Assembly: GCA_950097015.1 (NCBI GenBank)
Contig: CATNEN010000037.1
Location: 1 to 64,000 of the forward strand
Length of the DNA stretch: 64,000 nucleotides
DNA from: Macrostomum hystrix
Lineage: Eukaryota > Platyhelminthes > Macrostomidae
Direction of reading: 5' to 3'
In this document: piece by piece, positions 23,301 through 32,627 of the stretch
How positions within the stretch are numbered: the stretch's first letter is position 1
How the letters are laid out: each line of letters begins with the position of its first letter
The notes under the pieces: model-generated
The model's input: only the letters and a program-made list of their open reading frames with translations
Database searches by the model: none
What the model was told of the DNA's origin: nothing
Program-made: the position numbers and the translations under genes

Positions 23301-25253
23301 GCTCCGGACTGGCCGCATTTGACGACATCGACTGTCTGACTGCGTTTGCCGACTATCGCATACCCCAGGCCCTGGAGTACTTCAATGTACTGCAGTACAG
23401 GCCAGAGCTCAAGGCTGTACTTGCTGAGCAGCGATTGCTGCCAAATGGCGACCCTATGGAGGTAAGGGGCGAACGACACAATGAGTTATTTCCTTACGAC
23501 TGGTCTACCTGTGCAATGCATCTAGTTCCTGTGCAATGCATCTAGTTCCTGTGCTAGTTCCTGTGCAATGCATCTAGTTCCTGTGCAATCCATCTAGTTC
23601 CTGTGCAATGCATCTAGTTCCTCAGCAATGCATCTAGTTCCTGTGCAATGCATCTAGTTCCTGTGCAATCCATCTAGTTCCTGTGCAATGCATCTAGTTC
23701 CTGTGCAATCCATCTAGTTCCTGTGCAATGCATCTAGTTCCTGTGCAATTCATCTAGTTCCTCAGCAATCCATCTAGTTCCTGTGCAATGCATCTAGTTC
23801 CTCAGCAATCCATCTAGTTCCTGTGCAATGCATCTAGTTCCTGTGCAATTCATCTAGTTCCTCAGCAATCCATCTAGTTCCTGTGCAATGCATCTAGTTC
23901 CTCAGCAATCCATCTAGTTCCTGTGCAATGCATCTAGTTCCTATGCAATGCATCTAGTTCCTGTGCAATGCATCTAGTTCCTGTGCAATCCATCTAGTTC
24001 CTGTGCAATGCCATCTAGTTCCTGTGCAATGCATCTAGTTCCTGTGCAATGCATCTAGTTCCTGTGCAATGCATCTAGTTCCTGTGCAATGCATCTAGTT
24101 CCTGTACAATGCATCTAGTTCCTCAGCAAGCCATCTAGTTCCTGTGCAATGCATCTAGTTCCTGTGCAATGCATCTAGTTCCTGTGCAATGCATCTAGTT
24201 CCTGTGCAATGCATCTAGTTCCTGTGCAATGCATCTAGTTCCTGTGCAATGCATCTAGTTCCTGTGCAATCCATCTAGTTCTGTGCAATCCATCTAGTTC
24301 CTGTGCAATCCATCTAGTTTCTGTGCAATCCATCTAGTTCCTGTGCAATCCATCTAGTTCCTGTGCAATCCATCTAGTTCCTGTGCAATCCATCTAGTTC
24401 CTGTGCAATGCATCTAGTTCCTGTGCAATCCATCTAGTTCCTGTGCAATCCATCTAGTTCCTGTGCAATCCATCTAGTTCCTGTGCAATCCATCTAGTTC
24501 CTGTGCAATCCATCTAGTTCCTGTGCAATCCATCTAGTTCCTGTGCAATCCATCTAGTTCCTGTGCAATCCATCTAGTTCCTGTGCAATCCATCTAGTTC
24601 CTGTGCAATCCATCTAGTTCCTGTGCAATCCATCTAGTTCCTGTGCAATCCATCTAGTTCCTGTGCAATCCATCTAGTTCCTGTGCAATCCATCTAGTTT
24701 CTGTGCAATGCATCTAGTTCCTGTGCAATCCATCTAGTTTCTGTGCAATGCATCTAGTTTCTGTGCAATGCATCTAGTTCCTGTGCAATCCATCTAGTTC
24801 CTGTGCAATGCATCTAGTTCCTGTGCAATCCATCTAGTTCCTGTGCAATGCATCTAGTTCCTGTGCAATCCATCTAGTTCCTGTGCAATCCATCTAGTTT
24901 CTGTGCAATGCATCTAGTTCCTCAGCAATGCATCTAGTTCCTGTGCAATGCATCTAGTTCCTGTGCAATGCATCTAGTTCCTCAGCGATGCATCTAGTTC
25001 CTGTGCAATCCATCTAGTTTCTGTGCAATCCATCTAGTTCCTCTTCTCCTTACGCCAGGTGGAGATTCGCGGCGCAACGATTCACGCCGTGGAACTGTTG
25101 GCCAATGAGATGCGAGCTCGCCTGTCGTCAAGCGCCAGCAAGCCGCTAATGAATTCGGTTCTTCTCGACCACTACCTGTGGGACTATAGGCGACAATTTG
25201 CCGATAAGATCGATCGCCTGCCGTTTCATCGCACTCGCTGCATATTTTATTAG
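20363..25253 (+). CDS. qng1: Queuosine 5'-phosphate N-glycosylase/hydrolase (QNG1, DUF2419)
   Basis: Four exons, 20363-20623, 21745-22098, 23234-23461 and 25059-25253, all joined in phase 0, give 345 residues; the human protein is about the same length. Landmarks are LADTLNFSFWSDAE at the end of exon 1, TGYWSLCAAINRSLDEG, CLQETGKILVDRHGGDF and REFPCYRDVS in exon 2, GLYKRAQILVADIWG and FADYRIPQAL in exon 3, and EIRGATIHAVELL, LLDHYLWDY and the end PFHRTRCIFY in exon 4. The family releases queuine from queuosine nucleotides so that the micronutrient can be reused for tRNA wobble modification. The start is ATG in MSSGDSAEP, just before the first conserved residues. Each of the three introns (1121, 1135 and 1597 nt) is almost completely a minisatellite, and each has a different unit. 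Confidence 0.95.
20643..21722. repeat. 32-bp minisatellite filling QNG1 intron 1
   Basis: About 34 copies of a 32-bp unit containing TTGGTTGTTATTGGCGAGTG then CTACAGACACTG. ACACTG and ACTCTG versions often alternate, giving a local 64-bp period. The 3' third is more diverged (TAGTGGCG, TGACTAGCG). No version of the unit contains a stop in any plus-strand frame, so long artefactual open frames run through it. Confidence 0.96.
22110..23125. repeat. 21-bp minisatellite filling QNG1 intron 2
   Basis: About 48 copies of the unit GGGATTGAAGGATGATGGAA plus T, with deleted variants (ATCGGGAAAGGATGATGG) that recur as blocks and mark segmental duplication within the array. It starts within 30 nt of the intron donor. 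Because 21 is divisible by three, it leaves a 492-codon frame on the minus strand that is not a gene. Confidence 0.96.
23514..25045. repeat. 20-bp minisatellite filling QNG1 intron 3
   Basis: About 77 copies of CTGTGCAATGCATCTAGTTC. GCATC/CCATC and CTGTG/CTCAG variants are distributed non-randomly: the 24.3-24.7 kb stretch is almost pure CCATC. The array runs to 13 nt before the splice acceptor (CTTCTCCTTACGCCAG), so the repeat makes up much of the acceptor's upstream context. Confidence 0.96.
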
Positions 25254-25533
25254 GGCTTTATCATGTTAGAAAAGCTTTGTATGGACTCTTATATACTACT
25301 GAACATGTTTCTATCATTGAGTAGTATTATGGTGCCAATATTTTCGATAAAAATATAAAATTTTTAAATGGCTTATTGGGCCTGGTCAAGTTGCAATATT
25401 TTTGCCCATTTTTGTTGGTTTGAGAAAGAAGGAAAAAATTTGAGCCTGTCTGTGTTATTTTTTCTTTTTTTTACTTTGCCAAGGCATTTTGAGTACAGCT
25501 GGTTGTAAAATGAGTATCAAACTTTAGCAGCTC

Positions 25534-25600
25534 AGGGTCGGCAAACTCCGGCCCGCCGGCCAGATGCGGCCCTCGATCTGGGCTCCCAAAACCCGGCCCG
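25534..25600. mobile_element. hAT-like terminal repeat remnant
   Basis: The sequence CAGGGTCGGCAAACTCCGGC followed by CCGCCGGCCAGATGCGGCCC strongly resembles the CAGGGGTCGGCAAACTxCGGCCCGC ends known from hAT DNA transposons. I did not find the matching inverted end, so only one terminus is supported. Confidence 0.4.
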
Positions 25601-25619
25601 TTGACCCCTCTGACACCTA

Positions 25620-26000
25620 CAGTAATCCTGTTTCATCTCTCCCCTGTCTCATCTTCCGTGTCTCATCTCTCCCGTGTCTCATCTCTCTTGTGTCTCATCT
25701 CTCCCGTGTCTCATCTCTCCCGTGTCTCATCTCTCCCGTGTCTCATCTCTCCCGTGTCTCATCTCTCCCGTGTCTCATCTCTCTTGTGTCTCATCTCTCC
25801 CGTGTCTCGTCTCTCTTGTGTCTCATCTCTCCGGTGTCTCATCTCTCCGGTGTCTCATCTCTCCCGTGTCTCATCTCTCCCGTGTCTCGTCTCTGTTGTG
25901 TCTCATCTCTCCGGTGTCTCATCTCTCCCGTGTCTCATCTCTGTTGTGTCTCATATATCCCGTGTCTCTATTCTCTAGTGTCTCATCTCGCCTGTCATCT
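25620..26000. repeat. 16-bp minisatellite downstream of QNG1
   Basis: About 23 copies of GTCTCATCTCTCCCGT with CTTGT, CGGT and GTTGT variants. It begins directly after the hAT-like terminus. It is open in three frames, so the three overlapping open frames here are artefacts. Confidence 0.94.
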
Positions 26001-26775
26001 CTCGCTTATCTCACATTTCTGAGATACTTCAAGCAGATGAAATTTTAGGACTGACAGGTTTACTGAATGCAGGAGCACTTACGGAAAAGCATACACCTAC
26101 TATCTGAAGCGTTGAATATTTTGACCTTCTGGAAATGGTGGCGGCTTAATACTTGCTTCACAAGGTGCCCATTCACAAGTAGAATAATTAATTTAATTTT
26201 CAGGCCCTACTCAAGCCAAAGGAGTAGAAGGACGGGAATTCTTTTTCTGGCCGAAATCTCATTTTTTTATTTCGCAAATTTACTGCGACTGTGTTTGATT
26301 GCAGGCTCATATTTTGTATCATTAATACTTCACGTATAGTCTGAATTCCTACCTCCGCAGTGTATATTTCGTCAAAAATCTTGCCTCATTTAATCATTTT
26401 CTAAGAAACTTAGCTTCCTGTCCTTCCATGCACTCCCCAACTAGTTGTCCCTGGCTCACGCACCTGCGCTGCAGCGACTGCTTCGCCAGATCGGAAGCGC
26501 GAGCCAGTTGCTACAATAGAGACAGCCGTATTTAGGCATTCATGGCGTCATGGCGACCCAATGCTAAGTGCATTAAGTAGGTGTGCTTTATAATTCATCG
26601 GATGAAATCACTCATTCAGCAGCCAATTGTGCGGCCTGGGCCTGCGACCTGCTAAGCTGTGAGCTGCAATTACTGTGAGAGGCGGAGTTTTTAACTGACT
26701 GCAAAGGGGCGCGAATTCTAATGCGTGATCTGGGATGAATTAAACTTTGAAATCCTCATCTGGTTGCATCATCAG
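26001..26775. other. Intergenic and upstream region of profilin-4
   Basis: No recognised gene or repeat. The first coding exon of profilin-4 (only a few codons) must lie here or further upstream. I could not choose between candidate ATGs such as those near 26534 and 26561. Confidence 0.4.
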
Positions 26776-27213
26776 TCAGCCACGGAAGCCGACTCGCTGC
26801 TCATCGACTGTCTGCTGGCCACTAGTCACGTGACCAGATGCGCCCTGGTCAGCAAGCGAAACCTGTCCGTTGTGGCCAATCAGCCGCCGTCGCCCGTCGT
26901 CTGGCCGGCTCCGGACGATCTGCGCCGACTGGCTGCCGCGTTTTTGCGAGTCGCCAAGCCGGCAACGCCGGCAACGGAACCGAGGCCACGACGGTCGCGC
27001 GCGCCGTTGCAGTTCGACGGTCGAAGCTACCTCGTGGCGCGAGGCGACGGTTGGTCGGTCTATGCGACTGCCGCGGCGGATGGCGGCGGCCTTGTGGCGG
27101 TGCGCACGCCGGCTCACCTGCTGCTGGCCACTTATTCGGCCGCCATGTGTCCTGCCGTGTGTGCTGAAGCCTGCGAAAGGCTTGGCGACTATCTCCGACT
27201 AAAGGGCCAGTGA
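26776..27213 (+). CDS. pfn4: Profilin-4, lacking the short first exon
   Basis: The frame from the acceptor near 26775 to the TGA at 27211-27213 encodes a profilin-fold protein matching the divergent animal profilin-4: LLIDCLLATSHVTRCALV at the N terminus, LQFDGRSYLVARGDGWSVYA, AVRTPAHLLLATYSAAM and the C-terminal CERLGDYLRLKG. An insertion of Ala/Pro/Arg-rich residues (AKPATPATEPRPRRSRA) sits between the second helix and the central strands. PFN4 is the testis- and spermatid-type profilin; known members bind actin poorly and affect acrosome and manchette structure. The initiating Met is not in this exon (the human protein starts only about six residues before the match), so a tiny upstream exon is expected. 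The exon is very GC-rich compared with its surroundings. Confidence 0.88.
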   Translation, partial: SATEADSLLIDCLLATSHVTRCALVSKRNLSVVANQPPSPVVWPAPDDLRRLAAAFLRVAKPATPATEPRPRRSRAPLQFDGRSYLVARGDGWSVYATAAADGGGLVAVRTPAHLLLATYSAAMCPAVCAEACERLGDYLRLKGQ

Positions 27214-27691
27214 CTGACAGGTTGATTGGTAGGCTAGAGAGATTGATTGACAGGTGGATTGGTTGGGTAGAGAGATTGATTGACAGGTGTATTAGTAGGT
27301 TAGATAGACAATGATTAACAGGTAAATTGTTAGGCAGATTAAGGTAGATTTAGGTAGATTGATAATTAGATTGACAAGGTAGATTTGAAGATTGATGCAG
27401 ATGAAATATACCTTAATTATATTTCTATTTTTATACACATGTTGCGGACAATATGTTCAAGAGAAAAAGTAACTGCATAAAATATATATTTTAGGAAGTT
27501 GGTAAATATTGCACTAGCAAGCTCTCAAAGGCAGTACATGTTATTTGCACAGCCTCAACACAGCTGGTTTCTTGTCTGTCAATTTCTATCCAACTCTATC
27601 CAAGTTGTAGTGCTTAGTCCCTTGTTTAACTTTTTATTGTTTGAGCTTAAAATATCACATCGGAAGCAAAAATGGAACAGCACCCGATGCA
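27214..27691. other. Spacer after profilin-4, with a short degenerate repeat
   Basis: From about 27215 to 27370 there are imperfect repeats of TTGATTGACAGGT-type units. The rest is AT-rich with nothing recognised. Confidence 0.45.
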
Positions 27692-27763
27692 GCCGTGATG
27701 GTACAGTGGTTAGTACTTCTCGTTGTGTCCGAGACAACCCAGGTTCGAATCCTGGTCACAGCA
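27692..27763 (+). tRNA. tRNA-His-like gene (GTG anticodon)
   Basis: 72 nt fold as a cloverleaf close to animal tRNA-His: D-arm region TGGTACAGTGGTTAGTA, anticodon stem TCTCG/CGAGA around loop TTGTGTC with anticodon GTG, and a perfect T arm CCAGG-TTCGAAT-CCTGG. The acceptor GCCGTGA pairs with TCACAGC except for one C-A mismatch. Position 37 is T instead of the usual purine, and no TTTT terminator follows closely (the first T run is about 68 bp away). It may therefore be a pseudogene or a tRNA-derived repeat head and not an active gene. Confidence 0.6.
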
Positions 27764-27989
27764 AAATATGCGGGATTAAACATTATGAATGCTTACAATA
27801 AGCACGAAATTTCTTGCCCCATATAGCCTTCGTCTTTTTTTCTTGAATGGTTAGTTGTATATGCAGGTTCAGAGATTGATAACAAATTATTGTCTATGAG
27901 GAAACCGCATATACATCTGCATTGTTATATAAGATAAATTTATGGGCTCAAAGTTAAACAATCTATCATTGTTCAACGTTAAACAATAA

Positions 27990-28255
27990 TAGATGAACCG
28001 GTGAAATGAAATGAAAATTGTGCCATAGACAAAGAAGCTAAGAGTGATAGACAAAATGATAGATGAAAACGAGTGAAATGAAGTGGAATTTAAGCCATAG
28101 ACAAAGAAGCTAAGAGTGATAGACAAAATGATAGATGAAAACGAGTGAAATGAAGTGGAATTTAAGCCATAGACAAAGAAGCTAAGAGTGATAGACAAAA
28201 TGATAGATGAAAACGAGTGAAATGAAGTGGAATTTGAGCCATAGACAAAGAAGCC
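27990..28255. repeat. 72-bp tandem repeat, about 3.5 copies
   Basis: Units start GCCATAGACAAAGAAGC at 28094, 28166 and 28238, exactly 72 bp apart, with a diverged first copy before them. The minus-strand open frame across it is a repeat artefact. Confidence 0.92.
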
Positions 28256-28778
28256 AATAGGGTAACGGAAGAGAACCTCAGTTAAAACTGAAGCTCAGAG
28301 GGTGGAATCGCTCAAGAATCGCGGATTTCAAAGACTCCGGCTTCTCTCTTAGGAACATAATGTGCGTCACTGGACAACAGAGTTAATCAACGGTCCGACG
28401 CTACTTATCGCGGAAGCGTGAAAACGCTGTTAGGGAGGCGTCGACGTCTATCGGCCAGGCACTGTTCAGGCAAGTCAGCGGCGAGAGTTTGTGCTCAACG
28501 CGTTCAGCAACATTTAGTCACGCTAAAAGAGTTGCAATCCAGCAGCGATGGTGAATCAATTCAGCCTGCTTTGTCAACCTAGCCTACAACATGCAATGTC
28601 ACAAGAAAATCAATTGGCGTGAGTGGCTGCGTTAGCTCTATCTTTGCAGATTGCTATTTCGACAATTTCACCTTCAATTTCTCGAAATGATTGCTTGTGT
28701 TCTCCTGTAACACTTGCAAGTGATCGGACTGAATATTGAAAATGAAATGCTAACATCATAGATACTAAAATAACTATA
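28256..28778. other. Spacer, nothing recognised
   Basis: No gene, RNA or repeat that I can support between the 72-bp repeat and the Tc1-like element. Confidence 0.4.
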
Positions 28779-29496
28779 CCTTTTTGCGTTCTAGTTGGTT
28801 ATTTTTGCGATCAAGTTGGACAGACTGCTGAGGCTCAGACTGCGCTAAATCGCCTGCAATCGAATGTAGGATTGACCATAGACAGCCAAGTCTTTTGCGC
28901 TCTAGTTGGTCTTTTTTGCGTTCTATTTGGACAAAAATCTCTTCCCTACTCCTGTCCTCTCCGTCTCTTCAGTCATCATGGGTGAGCGTGGCCCGTATTT
29001 GAAAATTAACGCTGTTGATAGACTGAGGCTGATCACTGCCTACGAGGAGGACTCTGATTGGAGGACATTGGCTCAGCAACTGGGCATCAAGCGCACAACG
29101 GCAAGCAACATCATCCGCGCGTATACGGATTTTGGACACACGGAGCCTCAGGCAAGAGGGGGTCCAAAAAGGAAGCGTCTGACTGATGCCATGATTGGAT
29201 CAATCACAGTGTCACTTATATTCAGAGGTGCCTGGATTGCGCCGACATTTTTGAGTGATTAGCAAGCCGGATATCGTGGATTGATGCAAACCCTTACTGA
29301 CCCTGACTCTATATCTGCTTAACGTCATTCTTAGTTAATGTTTGATGTAAATGTTTGTTTATTGTCACTGTAACTGTCGCCATTGCCTCTTTACCTGCCT
29401 GATTGCAGTTTTTTCTTTTGTTCCTCATGCCGATTCTATCCTAGCAAAGTCTTGTCCAAATAGAACGCAAAAAAGACCAACTAGAACGCAAAAAGG
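28779..29496 (+). mobile_element. Internally deleted Tc1/mariner-like transposon
   Basis: The ends are inverted repeats: CCTTTTTGCGTTCTAGTTGG at 28779, and its reverse complement ending at 29496, with a second, similar subrepeat (TTTTTTGCGTTCTATTTGGA) directly inside. Both ends are bordered by TA, the target duplication of the Tc1/mariner group. A third partial copy of the double terminal repeat lies at 28891-28933. The 718-bp element carries a short frame with a helix-turn-helix (28978-29262) but no room for the DDE catalytic domain, so it cannot move without a helper transposase. Confidence 0.78.
28978..29262 (+). pseudogene. Transposase N-terminal fragment (helix-turn-helix)
   Basis: A 94-codon frame starting at ATG 28978. 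It contains a homeodomain-like helix-turn-helix (DRLRLITAYEEDSDWRTLAQ then LGIKRTTASNIIRAY) followed by GGPKRKRLTDAMIGSI. This is the layout found in front of the DDE domain of IS630/Tc1-type transposases. The frame then ends without any catalytic motif. It lies between the inverted repeats of the element, so I read it as a truncated transposase. A DNA-binding-only product could in principle compete for the terminal repeats. Confidence 0.68.
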
Positions 29497-29810
29497 TATA
29501 CTTATGTTAATAGTTATTTTAGTATCTATGGCTAACATACAAAACACACTGTAAACAGACACCCCCAGTTTGCAATTAGCATATTTAATAAAAAATTGTC
29601 TATGGCATAAAAGACCGGCGTTGAATAACGCTGCTTGTTCTCCACTAGTTAATTATAAAATATCTATATAACAATGAAGACACCACAGTAGTCTTTGAAC
29701 AAAATGTATTTGCGAGTGACAAAATTTATATTGTAGAGCTGCTTATCAAAGTCCAGCTGATTTATTAGCATTCAATACTTTATGATCGATTCGCTGGGAT
29801 CCAACCAAGA

Positions 29811-31790
29811 ATGACGCAACGCCGGGCCCAGCAGTTTCGAACCCTCGACGCTTTGATCAGAGTGTACTCGCCACCAAGGCGAGTTCGCATCCTCCACTGG
29901 AATGAGCCGATTGCTGAGCGGCAAGAATCCTGCACCAATGCCTGCAACAATCGGCCTCTGCAGCCAGAGCTGGGGTCTACAGATGAGAGGAACTGCAGAA
30001 ATGTCACTGCAGATCGGGCAAGTCGCTTGGAGAGAAAGCGGGTAGAGCAACGGCGCTGGGCTGGCTCGGTGGTCGACGCTCTGTCGGACGTATTCACAGC
30101 GATCTGGACGAATTTTGTTGAACCAACTGGCGAATTCCGCACTCAGAGCACCTCTGAGCTCCGACCCGGGAGTAGCAGGCCCAGAGGCGATGTCAAGCTG
30201 GTTTCGACCATCTTTTCCTCTGATAGCCTGATGGCTACTAGAGAAAGCTACCGGATTCACTTCCAGCTAATGCAGGAGTTCAAGCTCGATTCTGTGCTTT
30301 CGGTAGTTCATTTATAAGCTTGAACTTCAACTAGAAACTTTCCTTAAAAATGTCTTTATATATTCCTCTCATCTTGTTTAGGATTGGAGAAGCAATTCCG
30401 CGGTGCTGGCGTACATCGATCACATGAGAGCGGACCAGATGATCCGGGTGTGCTGCGAGGGCTTGTTCAAGCGCCTGGGTACGCCGGGGATGAAAACGGT
30501 GACTGATTTTGTTGACACTCTGTGCCAGATCTGGTTCCAACCGGTTGCCAACAATGAGGACAGACCGCGCTGCGGGTACTACCACGTGTGCGTCGGCGAG
30601 CTCAGAGTCAGATCGGGCAAGATGAGCGGCATGCACAATTGGTTTAAGTTTCTAATTGAAGAGGAGAAGAAGAACACTAAGATTATAAAGTGGTTCTCCT
30701 ATGATAAGAACCTGCGTAAGTCAATCGATATATAAGGGGGGTCGGTGGCAGAGCAGTTATCGCGTTTGCCTCTCGCACCACGGTCCCTAAGTTCGATTTC
30801 ACGGCGAGGCCGCATTTATTTGTGGCGCAGCCGCGGTGAAAAGGCTTGGGGGCTTGTCGTGCAATTTACGCCCTTGAGGGCCAACCTCCAAAGCAAAGTT
30901 TAAATGTACACTGCCTGACGATGAGAAAGTCAGGGCAGATGTACACACCTGTGTGAGTGTATGCCTGCGTACAGTATCTGTGTGCGTGGGTGCTCAGGAG
31001 TCAGCGAAATGGGCGGAATTGCCTCCTCGCTGGCTGCGGGTCTAGTGTCACTGATGTGCCATTGCCCGCAGCCTTCCTGCAATTATTATAGTATATTTAT
31101 TATCGATATATTTCGTATATTTACCAGCTAGACGTGTTTATAAGATTTATGAATTCCGCAGAAATAGTTGAACATGTTTTAGCGGAATAAATTGTAATTA
31201 TCTTCGGTTGGTACTGAATGGTTATGTGTGGTTAGTAATGCCTGCTTATTGGTTTCTGGTTGGTACTGAATAGTTTCTGATTGGTACTGAGTAGTTTCTC
31301 ATTGGTGCTGAATTGTTTCTCATTGGTACTGAATTGTTTCTCATTGGTGCTGTATTGTTTCTGATTGGTACTGATTGTTTTCTGATTGGTAGTAAATTGT
31401 TTTTCATTGGTACTGAATGGTTCGCTGCTGCTTTCGCCAAGTCTCTCGTGCGTCTTTGTTCGTGCTTTGGGGCACTAATGTTACGGATTAGGCTCCGATA
31501 GTACCAACCAACATTTTCAAATTGCAGACTTAGTCAGTATGAGGTTCAACATGAAGCATCCTGAATGGAACACTTGGTTCCAAAAAGAAAAGTCGAGCTT
31601 CCTCGTCGGCGTCCCAATCGACTTTGAACTGCTGCTGTTTACAGTGATTGCCATGGTGAATCCGAACCACGATACGAGCGTACGGATTAAGGACTACCAG
31701 CCATTGGTAGTGGTTCCTAGGACTATTAAACGTACCGGCGGTCTCGTGACCGCATACTTTCGCGAAAGTCCAAAAGAAATCGACCTTTAA
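29811..31790 (+). CDS. EndoU-family endoribonuclease (XendoU/PP11-like)
   Basis: Exons 29811-30302, 30382-30715 and 31528-31790 join in phases 0 and 1 (TTTCG|GTAGTT ... TTTAG|GATTGG; CTGC|GTAAGT ... GCAG|ACTTAG) to give about 362 residues. The EndoU core is clear: LSDVFTAIW, SSDSLMATRESYRIHFQLM, FVDTLCQIWFQP, then HVCVGELRVRSGKMSGMHNW with both catalytic histidines, and MRFNMKHPEWNTWFQKEKSS followed by FLVGVP with the catalytic lysine region. EndoU enzymes cut RNA at uridines and leave cyclic phosphates. No signal peptide is visible at the chosen Met, unlike many secreted animal homologues. The first ~85 residues are Arg-rich and unlike the family, so the true start may be further in or on an unseen exon. 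Intron 2 carries a family 2 SINE and a 21-bp minisatellite. Confidence 0.85.
30736..31095 (+). mobile_element. tRNA-derived SINE, family 2, copy b
   Basis: The most complete copy. Head GTGGCAGAGCAGTTATCGCG, GCCTCTCGCACCACGGTCCC and GTTCGATTTC; body with TGCAATTTACGCCC, CTGACGATGAGAAAG, CAGGAGTCAGCGAAATGGGC and CTGCGGGTCTAGTGTCAC; AT-rich tail after CCTGCAATTATT. It sits inside EndoU intron 2. Confidence 0.9.
31206..31430. repeat. 21-bp minisatellite in EndoU intron 2
   Basis: About ten copies of ATTGGTACTGAATTGTTTCT plus one base, with ACTG/GCTG and CTGA/CTCA variants. It ends about 100 nt before exon 3 of the EndoU gene. Confidence 0.92.
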
Positions 31791-32627
31791 TAGCCAAAAA
31801 TTGTATCCGCTTTCAATTTTCTTTTCTTGACTTTTTACTTTGGGATTTTGTTGAAAAATATATACACAATGGATATTTCCTCAGCAATGCCTATTTGATT
31901 TATTAAAGTTTCTCGGAAACTGAAATCATGTGTGCTTGTTGTTTTTATCTTTCTTGCATTCTAGAAATTTCTCAGTTTTCGGTAATGTCGTGAGTGCATT
32001 CGGCTTAATCGAGCGTACAAACAGCAAGAGACATGAAAATTCTGATTCCCTAATGGGTCGAATATTGCATTTTAGGCCGCAAAAACTCGGGAAACTAGAA
32101 ATTTTCGTAAAAACTGTTGAATTGTCGGCAATATCAGAACCGAAATAGTTGAATTGTCGAAGATTCTAGAAACCCCTCTTATGGAAAAAAGGTGAAGTGT
32201 CTGTTGACATGTCTCTCAGATTTAAAGAATATGCGCAAATATTATGAGTTGCACAAATATATTCTCAAACTTCTATATACCGAGATTTGCAACTGCATTT
32301 CTGCCATTTGGAGGGGGTGGCTATAGCTAGTTGTTTATCTGCTTCTCAACCTCAGCTTCTCAACCTCCATCTGCACAATGAGCGGAGGACCAGTACTTGT
32401 GTCATTGCCTCCAATTCAAAGCTACACTCTGGATGCACTCGCACACTACACACAAGTCTAGCTGCAGTTGCCTGGCAACATGATGCGATGGAGGGCTGCC
32501 CGCGCAGCCCGAGACATCTATGAATTGGCGCGGTCTGAGCTGTACTCACGGGCCAAGTCAGATAGAGAGCAAGAAAAACAAGTCGCATTCTGTGAAGGGA
32601 AGCAAACTTTTTCTCGAATCAGCCATC
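31791..32627. other. Intergenic region upstream of the DUF1330-like gene
   Basis: Nothing recognised on either strand. The last 110 bases are in frame with the following gene from an upstream ATG at 32520, so they may be 5' UTR or an N-terminal extension. Confidence 0.45.

Noticed and set aside
22001-23479. 492-codon open frame on the minus strand with repeated NPIPSSF peptide
   Set aside because: It is the translation of the 21-bp minisatellite in QNG1 intron 2. The unit length is divisible by three and the flanking QNG1 exons are read on the other strand.
25564-26048. Three overlapping frames rich in SHLSRVSSLPCL
   Set aside because: They are translations of the 16-bp minisatellite in three frames, with no other coding support.
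29772-30260. 162-codon minus-strand frame opposite EndoU exon 1
   Set aside because: It lacks any family signature, while the plus strand carries recognisable EndoU sequence joined in phase to the next exons.
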